Below are positions 26,717 through 34,872 of a DNA stretch of 64,000 nt, one piece after another (the first letter of the stretch is position 1; each line of letters starts with the position of its first letter). This stretch comes from Phocaeicola faecium (GTDB lineage Bacteria; Bacteroidota; Bacteroidia; Bacteroidales; Bacteroidaceae): contig NZ_JACSPQ010000006.1 of assembly GCF_014837055.1 (NCBI RefSeq), positions 186,001 to 250,000 on the forward strand, in the 5' to 3' direction. The position numbers were made by a program, and so were the translations under genes. The notes below the pieces were generated by a model. The model was given only the letters and a program-made list of their open reading frames with translations. It did not search any database and was not told the DNA's origin.

Positions 26717-27910
26717 ATGTATGGTAAATTTAAAGAATTTCTAACCAAAGAGCTTGCCGATATTCAGGCAGCCGGGTTGTATAAGAACGAACGTGTGATA
26801 ACTACTCCTCAAAAAGCAGACATTAAGGTTAATGCCGGCGAAGACGTCCTTAATTTCTGTGCGAATAACTATCTGGGGCTATCGGACAATAAGCGGTTGA
26901 TTGAAGCTGCTAAAGCAGCGATGGATACACATGGTTACGGAATGTCATCCGTTCGTTTCATTTGTGGTACGCAAGATTTGCATAAACAGTTGGAGGCAGC
27001 TATTTCCGATTATTTCCATACGGAAGATACAATTCTTTATGCAGCTTGTTTCGATGCAAACGGCGGTTTGTTCGAACCGTTGCTTACCGACGAGGATGCC
27101 ATTATTTCGGATGCGCTGAACCATGCGTCTATCATTGATGGCGTACGTCTGTGCAAGGCGAAACGCTATCGTTACGCAAACGCTGATATGGCCGATTTGG
27201 AACGTTGCTTGCAAGAAGCACAGGCACAGCGCTTCCGCATCATTGCTACGGACGGCGTATTCTCGATGGATGGCAATGTGGCTCCGATGGATAAGATTTG
27301 CGAGTTGGCAGAGAAATACGATGCACTGGTAATGGTTGACGAATCGCATTCAGCCGGAGTTGTAGGACCTACGGGACATGGCGTGGCAGAACAATTCGGC
27401 GTTTATGGGCGAGTTGATATCTTTACCGGAACATTGGGTAAAGCGTTTGGTGGCGCTATGGGTGGTTTTACTACCGGCCGCAAAGAAATTATCGACATGT
27501 TGCGCCAGCGTTCACGTCCGTACCTGTTCTCCAATTCCGTAGCGCCTGCCATCGTGGGAGCCAGCTTGGAAATGTTCCGTATGCTGAAAGAAAGCAACGC
27601 GCTTCATGACAAGTTGATGGAAAACGTAGCTTATTTCCGCGACAAGATGATAGCTGCCGGCTTCGACATCAAGCCTACACAGAGCGCAATTTGTGCCGTG
27701 ATGCTTTACGATGCCAAACTGTCGCAGGACTTTGCTGCCCGTATGCAGGAAGAAGGCATTTACGTAACAGGCTTCTACTATCCGGTAGTACCGAAAGGAC
27801 AGGCACGCATCCGTGTACAGCTTTCTGCCGGCCACGAGCGCGAACATCTCGACAAAGCGATTGCCGCTTTCATCAAGGTGGGCAAAGAGTTGGGCGTCAT
27901 TAAAGGTTAA
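26717..27910 (+). CDS. kbl: Glycine C-acetyltransferase (2-amino-3-ketobutyrate CoA ligase) Kbl
   Basis: 397 residues, PLP-dependent alpha-oxoamine synthase. It cleaves 2-amino-3-ketobutyrate with CoA to glycine and acetyl-CoA. NFCANNYLGLSDN, SVRFICGTQDLHKQLE, MVDESHSAGVVGPTGHG and the PLP lysine in GTLGKAFGGAMGGF (Lys242) match Kbl closely; RFICGTQ separates it from BioF. It is divergent from the threonine dehydrogenase gene, which supplies its substrate. It ends before a 22-bp terminator hairpin. Confidence 0.96.
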   Translation: MYGKFKEFLTKELADIQAAGLYKNERVITTPQKADIKVNAGEDVLNFCANNYLGLSDNKRLIEAAKAAMDTHGYGMSSVRFICGTQDLHKQLEAAISDYFHTEDTILYAACFDANGGLFEPLLTDEDAIISDALNHASIIDGVRLCKAKRYRYANADMADLERCLQEAQAQRFRIIATDGVFSMDGNVAPMDKICELAEKYDALVMVDESHSAGVVGPTGHGVAEQFGVYGRVDIFTGTLGKAFGGAMGGFTTGRKEIIDMLRQRSRPYLFSNSVAPAIVGASLEMFRMLKESNALHDKLMENVAYFRDKMIAAGFDIKPTQSAICAVMLYDAKLSQDFAARMQEEGIYVTGFYYPVVPKGQARIRVQLSAGHEREHLDKAIAAFIKVGKELGVIKG

Positions 27911-27944
27911 CCTTCCCGACGGCTTACACAGCGTTACACACAAG

Positions 27945-28011
27945 AAAATCAAAGGCTTGTTTTCGGAGAATATACAAATGTGTTCCCGAAAACAAGCCTT
28001 TGATTTTATAC
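27945..28011 (+). terminator. Terminator hairpin after kbl
   Basis: A perfect 22-bp stem (27945-27966 with 27986-28007; includes AAAGGCTTGTTTTCGG) with a 19-base loop, ending in TTTT. It is unusually long for a terminator. Confidence 0.8.
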
Positions 28012-28014
28012 ATT

Positions 28015-28116
28015 CAACGCTACCGTTAGTGTTGCTCATCTTATGCGGTAGTGTTTACCGGTTCTACCCGTAGCGTTGAGTGGTTCTACCGCAAGCGTTT
28101 TTTACGCTCCTGACCA
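28015..28116. repeat. Degenerate intergenic repeat, copy 3, in the 27911-28464 gap
   Basis: Holds ACGCTACCGTTAGTGTTG, TATGCGGTAGTGTTT, TTCTACCCGTAGCGTTGAG and TTCTACCGCAAGCGTTTTTT, all words shared with other copies. The 554-base gap also holds the kbl terminator and tRNA-Arg; its last 200 bases are AT-rich with no gene seen. Confidence 0.65.
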
Positions 28117-28184
28117 AGTCGGAAAGGGATTAAAACAAGCCCGCTATCAGTCTAAACCATTTTATGTATAGCGCAACTTGAAAG

Positions 28185-28256
28185 TAGCTCCGAGGGGAAT
28201 CGAACCCCTATCTAAAATTTAGGAAATTCTTGTTCTATCCGTTGAACTACAGAGCC
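28185..28256 (-). tRNA. tRNA-Arg (anticodon CCU)
   Basis: Cloverleaf on the minus strand: acceptor GGCTCTG with CGGAGCT (two G-U pairs, one at the end), D arm GTTC/GAAC, anticodon loop TTCCTAA with anticodon CCT, T arm AGGGG-TTCGATT-CCCCT, discriminator A. It reads AGG. CCA is not encoded. It stands alone, with no other tRNA nearby. Confidence 0.93.
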
Positions 28257-28464
28257 GCTTTGTTTTTATGAGAATTATCGAATGTAGATGCAAAAGTAAT
28301 GCTTTTTGCGTAAACTTTTCTATTATTATTCGGAAAAAACTCATAACTTATTCATTTTGTTTGTCATTCAATAAAATAACTACCGATTTATTTTGTTTTT
28401 TGAAGGAACTTCGCCAATTTTGTGCCTATTGATTTTGTGAACTTTAAACTAAAAAGATTTCTAT

Positions 28465-30318
28465 ATGGCAGAAGAAATGATTGTCAAGGAGCTGGACGAC
28501 GTGGTTGTTCGCTTTTCTGGCGACTCTGGCGACGGTATGCAGTTGGCGGGTAATATGTTTTCGAATATTTCGGCAACTGAAGGAAACGATATCAGTACGT
28601 TCCCTGATTATCCGGCAGATATCCGCGCACCGCAAGGTTCATTGTCCGGAGTTTCCGGATTTCAGGTGCATATTGGTTCGGGAAAGGTTTATACTCCGGG
28701 CGATAAGTGCGACGTGTTGGTGGCTATGAATCCTGCTGCGCTAAAAACACAGTATAAATTCTGTAAACCCCAATCTGTTATTATTATAGATACAGACTCG
28801 TTTACCAAACGTGATCTGGAGAAGGCTCAGTTTGTTCTTGAAAATCCGTTCTCGGAATTGGGCATAAAGAACGAAGTGGTTGAGGCTGCAATTACAACCA
28901 TGTGTAAAGAGAGCCTGAAGGAAAGCGGACTGGACAACAAGTCGATTATGCGTACTAAAAATATGTTTGCGCTCGGACTGGTGTGCTGGCTGTTCCATCG
29001 AGATATTACGGTAGGCGAGAAACTTTTGAGAGAGAAATTTGCCAAAAAGCCCGAAATAGCCGAAGCCAATGTAAAGGTGTTGTACGACGGTTATCACTTC
29101 GGAGAAAATACTCACGCTTCGGTTTCGATGAGTTATGTGGTTCCGAGCAAAGAACAGAAGGTTCCGGGACGTTACATGGATATCAATGGAAATAAGGCTA
29201 CGGCTTACGGATTGATGGCGGCTGCCGAAAAAGCCGGACTGCAACTGTATTTGGGCTCATATCCCATTACTCCGGCTACGGACATCCTGCATGAGCTGGC
29301 TAAACACAAATCGCTTGGCGTGAAAACCGTACAGTGTGAAGACGAGATTGCCGGATGTGCATCGGCTGTCGGAGCGGCTTTTGCTGGAGCATTGGCGGTA
29401 ACTACTACCTCCGGACCGGGCATCTGTTTGAAGAGTGAGGCGATGAACTTGGCGGTCATTACCGAACTTCCGTTAGTGATTGTAGACGTACAGCGTGGCG
29501 GACCTTCTACCGGTTTGCCTACGAAATCGGAGCAGACCGACTTGTTGCAGGTGCTTTACGGACGTAACGGAGAGAGTCCGATGCCTGTTATTGCGGCATC
29601 TTCTCCTACCGACTGTTTCGATGCTGCCTATACTGCTTGTAAGATTGCTCTCGAACACATGACTCCCGTTGTATTGTTGACCGATGCTTATATTGCAAAC
29701 GGCTCGGCAGCATGGCGGCTTCCCGACTTGAGTGAATATCCCGATATCCGTCCGCCTTACGTTACTCCCGACATGGCAGATACGTGGACGCCTTTCTTGC
29801 GTAATCCGGAAACCGGCGTGCGCTACTGGGCGAAACCCGGAATGGAGGGATTCATGCACCGCATCGGTGGCTTGGAAAAGAGTAACGAGACGGGCGCTAT
29901 TTCTACCGAACCTGAAAATCACAACCTGATGACGCGCTTGCGTGCTGAGAAGGTGGAGAAGATTGCCGACTCAATTCCACCGTTGGAAGTAGAAGGGAAT
30001 CCGGATGCCGACTTGCTGATTGTAGGGTTTGGAGGCACTTACGGACATTTACATTCGGCAATGGATACGCTGAATGCACAAGGAAAGAAAGCTGCGTTGG
30101 CTCATTTCCGCTTTATCAATCCGTTGCCTAAAAACACGGAAGAAGTATTGCGGAAGTATAAAAAGATAGTGGTTGCCGAACAGAATATGGGACAGCTTGC
30201 TGGCTATCTGCGTATGAAGGTAGAAGGTATCCATTTACATCAGTTTAACCAAGTAAAAGGTCAGCCTTTTGTCGTTCAAGAGTTGGTTGAAGCCTTTACT
30301 AAAATCATGGAGGACTAA
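28465..30318 (+). CDS. korA: 2-oxoacid:ferredoxin oxidoreductase alpha subunit with fused gamma domain (KorA type)
   Basis: 617 residues. With KorB it oxidises a 2-oxoacid (probably 2-oxoglutarate) to its acyl-CoA, passing electrons to ferredoxin, or runs in reverse. The first 190 residues are the gamma domain (VVRFSGDSGDGMQLAGNMFS, then FPDYPADIRAPQGSLSG). The alpha domain follows, with GSYPITPATDILHELAKHK, TTTSGPGICLKSEAMNLAVI and VQRGGPSTGLPTKSEQTDL. The last third has the domain II segment with FRFINPLP. The order gamma-alpha is common in Bacteroidetes. A weak -7 box (CAATTTTG, 28415-28422) is upstream. korB starts 5 bases after the stop. Confidence 0.93.
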   Translation: MAEEMIVKELDDVVVRFSGDSGDGMQLAGNMFSNISATEGNDISTFPDYPADIRAPQGSLSGVSGFQVHIGSGKVYTPGDKCDVLVAMNPAALKTQYKFCKPQSVIIIDTDSFTKRDLEKAQFVLENPFSELGIKNEVVEAAITTMCKESLKESGLDNKSIMRTKNMFALGLVCWLFHRDITVGEKLLREKFAKKPEIAEANVKVLYDGYHFGENTHASVSMSYVVPSKEQKVPGRYMDINGNKATAYGLMAAAEKAGLQLYLGSYPITPATDILHELAKHKSLGVKTVQCEDEIAGCASAVGAAFAGALAVTTTSGPGICLKSEAMNLAVITELPLVIVDVQRGGPSTGLPTKSEQTDLLQVLYGRNGESPMPVIAASSPTDCFDAAYTACKIALEHMTPVVLLTDAYIANGSAAWRLPDLSEYPDIRPPYVTPDMADTWTPFLRNPETGVRYWAKPGMEGFMHRIGGLEKSNETGAISTEPENHNLMTRLRAEKVEKIADSIPPLEVEGNPDADLLIVGFGGTYGHLHSAMDTLNAQGKKAALAHFRFINPLPKNTEEVLRKYKKIVVAEQNMGQLAGYLRMKVEGIHLHQFNQVKGQPFVVQELVEAFTKIMED

Positions 30319-30323
30319 GTAAA

Positions 30324-31334
30324 ATGAGTGAAACAAAATATACCCCTGCTGATTATAAAGCCGGACAGCCACGCTGGTGTCCGGGCTGCGGCGACCATGC
30401 TTTTTTGAATTCTTTTCACAAGGCATTGGCAGAATTGGGCGTGCCGCCTCATGAGATAGCGGTTATCTCCGGTATCGGTTGTTCGTCGCGTTTGCCTTAC
30501 TACATGAATACGTACGGAATGCACACCATTCATGGGCGTGCGGCTGCCATTGCTACCGGGGCAAAAGTGGCGAACCCCGACCTTACGATTTGGCAGATTT
30601 CGGGTGATGGCGACGGACTGGCTATCGGCGGAAACCATTTTATCCATGCCATTCGCCGTAACGTAGATATTAATATCGTGTTGCTGAACAACCGTATTTA
30701 CGGACTGACCAAAGGACAGTATTCGCCGACGTCGGCACGTGGTTTCGTAAGCAAATCATCGCCTTATGGTACGGTAGAAGACCCGTTCCGTCCGGCAGAA
30801 CTTTGTTTCGGTGCGCGCGGACGTTTCTTTGCCCGTTGTGCGGCGGTAGACGGAGGTCCTTCGGTGGAGGTTTTGAAAGCTGCGGCACATCATAAGGGAA
30901 CTTCGGTAGTCGAGGTGTTGCAGAATTGTGTGATTTTTAACGATGGAACCCACAGCGCGGTGGCTAAGAAAGAAGACCGTGAGAAGAACGCCATCTATTT
31001 GGAGCATGGCAAACCGATGCTGTTCGGGCCGAATCGCGAATTTGGTTTGATGCAGGAAGGCTTCGGACTGAAAGTGGTGAAGCTGGGCGAAAACGGCGTG
31101 ACGGAGAAAGACATCTTGGTACACGATGCACACTGCGAAGACCATACGCTCCAGTTGAAACTGGCGTTGATGGAAGGTCCTGATTTCCCGATAGCGCTCG
31201 GCGTGATTCGAGATGTAGAAGCTCCTACCTACGATGAGGCCGTCGAAGCACAGATAGAAGAGGTTTCGGCGAAAAAGAAATACCATACATTTGCCGAACT
31301 GCTGGATACGAACGATACGTGGGAAGTGAAATAG
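30324..31334 (+). CDS. korB: 2-oxoacid:ferredoxin oxidoreductase beta subunit (KorB type)
   Basis: 336 residues, thiamine diphosphate-binding subunit. The N-terminal RWCPGCGDHAFLNSF has the two cysteines of the CPGCG motif. SGIGCSSRLPYYM and the TPP motif SGDGDGLAIGGNHFIHAIRR, then LLNNRIYGLTKGQYSPTS, are typical of KorB. No ferredoxin-like delta subunit is present, as usual for the two-gene Kor type. It ends the korAB operon; a good terminator lies 27 bases downstream. Confidence 0.94.
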   Translation: MSETKYTPADYKAGQPRWCPGCGDHAFLNSFHKALAELGVPPHEIAVISGIGCSSRLPYYMNTYGMHTIHGRAAAIATGAKVANPDLTIWQISGDGDGLAIGGNHFIHAIRRNVDINIVLLNNRIYGLTKGQYSPTSARGFVSKSSPYGTVEDPFRPAELCFGARGRFFARCAAVDGGPSVEVLKAAAHHKGTSVVEVLQNCVIFNDGTHSAVAKKEDREKNAIYLEHGKPMLFGPNREFGLMQEGFGLKVVKLGENGVTEKDILVHDAHCEDHTLQLKLALMEGPDFPIALGVIRDVEAPTYDEAVEAQIEEVSAKKKYHTFAELLDTNDTWEVK

Positions 31335-31360
31335 CTTGTCTGCCCTAAGCGGATAGAACA

Positions 31361-31403
31361 ACGGATATGTGACGGTTTTCTGTCGTTACATATCCGTTTT
31401 TTT
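31361..31403 (+). terminator. Rho-independent terminator after korB
   Basis: ACGGATATGTGACG pairs with CGTTACATATCCGT (14 bp, one wobble) with seven T residues at the end. Confidence 0.9.
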
Positions 31404-31493
31404 ATTCTGCCAAACCGATAGCCTCCGGTGAAGTTTTACGGCAAAAAAAATGTTTTCATCCGCATGTTTTGGCTTTGCGTGCGAAAAAAATTA

Positions 31494-31501
31494 TAACTTT
31501 G
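31494..31501 (+). promoter_or_regulatory. -7 promoter box of cysS
   Basis: TAACTTTG, 21 bases before the cysS ATG. Confidence 0.75.
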
Positions 31502-31522
31502 CCCATTATAATACATTGACTT

Positions 31523-33001
31523 ATGGAGAATAAACTGATTATTTACAATACGCTGACCCGTAAAAAGGAAGAGTTTGTTCCGCTTCATGCTCCCCATGTA
31601 GGCATGTACGTATGCGGACCTACGGTGTACGGCGATGCTCATTTAGGACATGCCCGTCCTGCAATAACGTTTGATATTCTTTTCCGCTACCTGAACCACT
31701 TGGGATACAAGGTGCGTTACGTGCGTAACATTACTGATGTGGGTCACTTGGAACACGATGCCGATGATGGTGAAGACAAGATTGCCAAGAAAGCCCGCCT
31801 CGAACAGTTGGAACCGATGGAGGTGGTACAGTATTACTTGATTCGTTACCACAAGGCAATGGAAGAGTTGAACGTATTGCCGCCCAGCATCGAACCCCAT
31901 GCTTCGGGGCATATCATCGAACAGATTCAGCTGGTAAAAGAAATCTTGAACAGTGGATATGCTTATGAAAGCCACGGTTCGGTTTATTTCGATGTAGCGA
32001 AATATAACAAAGACCACCATTACGGAAAGTTGTCGGGACGTAATCTGGATGACGTGCTTAACACCACTCGCGAGCTGGACGGACAGGAAGAGAAACACAA
32101 TCCTGCCGACTTCGCACTGTGGAAATCGGCGCAGCCTGAACACATCATGCGCTGGCCGTCGCCGTGGAGCAACGGTTTCCCCGGATGGCACTGTGAGTGT
32201 ACGGCTATGGGACGTAAGTATCTGGGCGAGAACTTCGATATCCACGGTGGAGGCATGGACTTGATATTCCCGCACCATGAATGCGAAATCGCTCAGAGCG
32301 TTGCTGCGATGGGGCATGACATGGTACACTATTGGATGCATAATAACATGATTACCATCAACGGACAGAAAATGGGTAAGTCATTGGGTAACTTCATTAC
32401 GCTCGAAGAGTTCTTCACCGGCTCCAACAAGCTGCTTACCCAGCCTTACTCGCCGATGACCATTCGTTTCTTCATCCTTCAGGCGCATTACCGCAGTACG
32501 GTAGACTTTAGCAACGAGGCGCTTCAGGCTGCCGAAAAGGGATTGGAACGACTGATGGAAGGCATCAAGAACTTAGAGCGCATCACGCCTGCCGGAGCTA
32601 CCGAAGGCATTAACCCGAAAGGGCTGCGCGAAAAGTGCTATGAAGCTATGAACGACGACTTGAATACGCCGATTGTTATCTCTCATCTGTTTGAGGCAAC
32701 GCGCATGATTAATACGGTTATCGACAAGAAAGCCACTATCAGTGCCGAAGATTTGGAAGAACTGAAAGAAGTATTCCGTCTGTTTGCATTCGATATTCTC
32801 GGCTTGCGCGCCGAATCAGAAAACAATGCAGCCCGTGAAGAGGCTTACAGCAAGGTGGTCGACATGTTGCTGGAGCAGCGTATGCAAGCTAAAGCCAATA
32901 AAGACTGGGCTACGAGCGATAAGATTCGCGATAACCTTGCGGCATTGGGCTTTGAAGTAAAAGATACGAAGGACGGTTTTACTTGGCGTTTGAATAAGTA
33001 A
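31523..33001 (+). CDS. cysS: Cysteinyl-tRNA synthetase
   Basis: 492 residues, class I synthetase that charges tRNA-Cys. The zinc site begins with [19 protein letters not shown] (Cys, and HLGH as the HIGH motif). [10 protein letters not shown] and [10 protein letters not shown] give the other zinc ligands, and KMGKSLGNF is the KMSKS motif. The C-terminal DALR-like and extra domain regions are present to a normal length. It is monocistronic with its own promoter; a 508-base gap follows. Confidence 0.97.
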   Translation: MENKLIIYNTLTRKKEEFVPLHAPHVGMYVCGPTVYGDAHLGHARPAITFDILFRYLNHLGYKVRYVRNITDVGHLEHDADDGEDKIAKKARLEQLEPMEVVQYYLIRYHKAMEELNVLPPSIEPHASGHIIEQIQLVKEILNSGYAYESHGSVYFDVAKYNKDHHYGKLSGRNLDDVLNTTRELDGQEEKHNPADFALWKSAQPEHIMRWPSPWSNGFPGWHCECTAMGRKYLGENFDIHGGGMDLIFPHHECEIAQSVAAMGHDMVHYWMHNNMITINGQKMGKSLGNFITLEEFFTGSNKLLTQPYSPMTIRFFILQAHYRSTVDFSNEALQAAEKGLERLMEGIKNLERITPAGATEGINPKGLREKCYEAMNDDLNTPIVISHLFEATRMINTVIDKKATISAEDLEELKEVFRLFAFDILGLRAESENNAAREEAYSKVVDMLLEQRMQAKANKDWATSDKIRDNLAALGFEVKDTKDGFTWRLNK

Positions 33002-33130
33002 GGAGCGAATACCCCTTATCTGACACGGATTATACGGTATCTTACACTATTTTTTCGGTATAGGTCTGAACACTAGGCTGTTATCGATTGTTGTGATACC
33101 GTTTAATCCGTATTTTTTTATCCTGTTTTT

Positions 33131-33235
33131 CTCATGCGGTAGTTTTTATCATTTTTATTGGTAGAAACAGCGAACCGTTCGGGTAGAAAGTTTGTTTTCT
33201 ATGGGAAGAATTTAGCGAGGGTAACGCTTGTCGGA
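33131..33235. repeat. Degenerate intergenic repeat, copy 4, in the 33002-33509 gap
   Basis: CTCATGCGGTAGTTTTT, TTGGTAGAAACAGCG, CGGGTAGAAAG and GTAACGCTTGTCGG recall words of the other copies, more worn down here. The rest of the gap is AT-rich and holds the promoter and leader of the OmpA-family gene. Confidence 0.45.
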
Positions 33236-33351
33236 ACAACTATTAATATCAAGCATTAGTGGCTTTAACTGACTGGCAGAAGCAATGTTATAAAAACACT
33301 TATTTTAGAATGGTTTTTTAATATTATTTTTGTATATTCACTAAAAAACGT

Positions 33352-33359
33352 TATCTTTG
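33352..33359 (+). promoter_or_regulatory. -7 promoter box of the OmpA-family gene
   Basis: TATCTTTG, 150 bases before the start codon, so the mRNA would have a leader of about 145 bases. Confidence 0.7.
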
Positions 33360-33418
33360 TGATGGCTTTAACAAACTAAGGACTATAACGAGACTAAAAA
33401 AGACTAAAGAAAAAAGCT

Positions 33419-33481
33419 ATGAATAAGTCCGGCTTTGTGGTAAAGGCGGATTCGTTTATCGCTTACTTTTATGGTATATAG
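33419..33481 (+). other. Possible 20-codon upstream ORF and hairpin in the OmpA-family leader
   Basis: An ATG-to-TAG frame of 20 codons (MNKSGFVVKADSFIAYFYGI) lies inside the predicted leader, ending 28 bases before the main ATG. A hairpin (TCCGGCTTT with AAAGGCGGA, one mismatch, 33427-33449) overlaps it. Either could be chance in an AT-rich leader; translation is not shown. Confidence 0.3.
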
Positions 33482-33509
33482 ATGTATTAACTAAACTAAA
33501 CTTTGTATT

Positions 33510-34655
33510 ATGGTAAAGAAAATGTTTTTAGGTGCAATCCTTTTGGTTGCAGCAATCTCTGGCAACGCCCAGAAAGCGTATGAAGGTACATCCTTCTTTG
33601 ATAATTGGTATTTAGGTGTGAATGGCGGAGGTGTTACTCCGGTTTCTCATGCTGCATTCTGGAAAAACATGCGTGGAGTGGCAGGCTTGGAATTAGGCAA
33701 GCAGGTAACTCCGGTATTGGGTATTTCGTTTCAAGGACTGACGGCTGTCAATACTTCAATGAGCCGTACTGCGTTTGACGCTTTAAGCCTTTCTGCAAAT
33801 GGAAAAATCAATCTGAATAACTTATTTGCCGGTTATAACGGCGAACCGCGTTTGTTTGAAGTAGAGGCAATCGCCGGTATCGGTTGGGGACATGATTTCG
33901 TAAATTCCGGTTACGGTGACGACCATAGCTACGTGATGAGCCGCTTCGGGGCAAGCCTCAATTTTAACTTGGGCGAGGAAAAAGCATGGTCAATCAATGT
34001 TAAGCCTGCTGTGGTTTACCGTATGGATGGTAATAAACCTCACATGCTGAATGTTAACAAAGCCGGTTTCGAACTGTTGGCGGGAGTTACTTACCATTTC
34101 TCAGGAAGCAACGGCAAGCATTATATGACAATTCAGCGCCCGTATGATGCAGACGAAGTTTGTGCATTGAACTGCAAGATAAACGCTTTGCGTGATGAGG
34201 TGGCTGCCAAAAACGCTGCCCTCGATGAAAGCAATGCCAAAGCAGCTCAATTACAAAGAGCATTGGCTGATTGTGAAAACGCACCGAAACAAGTTGAAAC
34301 AGTTGTGAAGAACCTGAACTCAATGTCACTCGAATCAGTGGTTACTTTCCGTCAGGGACGTACAACGATTGCTTCCGACCAGATTCCGAACGTAGAACGC
34401 ATCGCTACTTACATGAAGAACCATCCGGAAAGTAAAGTTTCCATCAAAGGGTATGCATCTCCGGAAGGTAGCGCAGAAGTAAACGAACGCATTGCAAAAC
34501 AGCGTGCTGAGGCGGTAAAGAATATGCTGATAAATAAGTATAAGATTAATGCCAACCGCATTACGGCTGAAGGACAGGGTGTAGGTAATATGTTCTCTGA
34601 ACCTGACTGGAACCGTGTCAGCATCGCTACGCTGAGCGAAAAAGAAGTAGAATAA
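33510..34655 (+). CDS. OmpA family outer-membrane protein
   Basis: 381 residues with an N-terminal signal peptide (cut near SGNAQ). Residues 20-215 form a beta-barrel-like N-terminal part rich in alternating aromatic residues; a heptad-like Ala-rich linker follows (about 225-260, NAALDESNAKAAQLQRALA). The OmpA C-terminal peptidoglycan-binding domain covers the last 110 residues, with SIKGYASPEGSAEVNERIAK, the Asp/Arg-type anchoring segment and ITAEGQGVGNM. It should tie the outer membrane to the cell wall. It has its own promoter and terminator, and a long leader. Confidence 0.92.
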   Translation: MVKKMFLGAILLVAAISGNAQKAYEGTSFFDNWYLGVNGGGVTPVSHAAFWKNMRGVAGLELGKQVTPVLGISFQGLTAVNTSMSRTAFDALSLSANGKINLNNLFAGYNGEPRLFEVEAIAGIGWGHDFVNSGYGDDHSYVMSRFGASLNFNLGEEKAWSINVKPAVVYRMDGNKPHMLNVNKAGFELLAGVTYHFSGSNGKHYMTIQRPYDADEVCALNCKINALRDEVAAKNAALDESNAKAAQLQRALADCENAPKQVETVVKNLNSMSLESVVTFRQGRTTIASDQIPNVERIATYMKNHPESKVSIKGYASPEGSAEVNERIAKQRAEAVKNMLINKYKINANRITAEGQGVGNMFSEPDWNRVSIATLSEKEVE

Positions 34656-34677
34656 TACTTTTTTATCCTGAATCTTG

Positions 34678-34718
34678 AAGGGTGGGACTTGTATGTCAAG
34701 TTCTGCCCTTTTTATTTT
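34678..34718 (+). terminator. Rho-independent terminator after the OmpA-family gene
   Basis: AAGGGTGGGACTTG pairs with CAAGTTCTGCCCTT (14 bp with three wobbles), a TATGT loop and a T-rich tail. It separates this gene from the SusC locus. Confidence 0.85.
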
Positions 34719-34840
34719 GTCATCAGGCTGTAACAGACGGGAGATGAACGGGATTCACGCGATTTGTAAGGAAATCTTTTTGTAATTTTATTGAAATTTA
34801 TATTTAAATATCCTGCAACTCCGATGTAAATAGACACTTA

Positions 34841-34848
34841 TACCTTTG
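34841..34848 (+). promoter_or_regulatory. -7 promoter box of the SusC/SusD locus
   Basis: TACCTTTG, 24 bases before the SusC ATG at 34873. It rules out the earlier in-frame TTG at 34846, which lies inside the box. Confidence 0.75.
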
Positions 34849-34872
34849 CCGCAGTTTAATAGAAACAAAGGT

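Noticed and set aside
28185-28256. tRNA-Arg as an attachment site of an integrated element
   Set aside because: No integrase gene or direct repeat of the tRNA 3' end was found on either side in the window.
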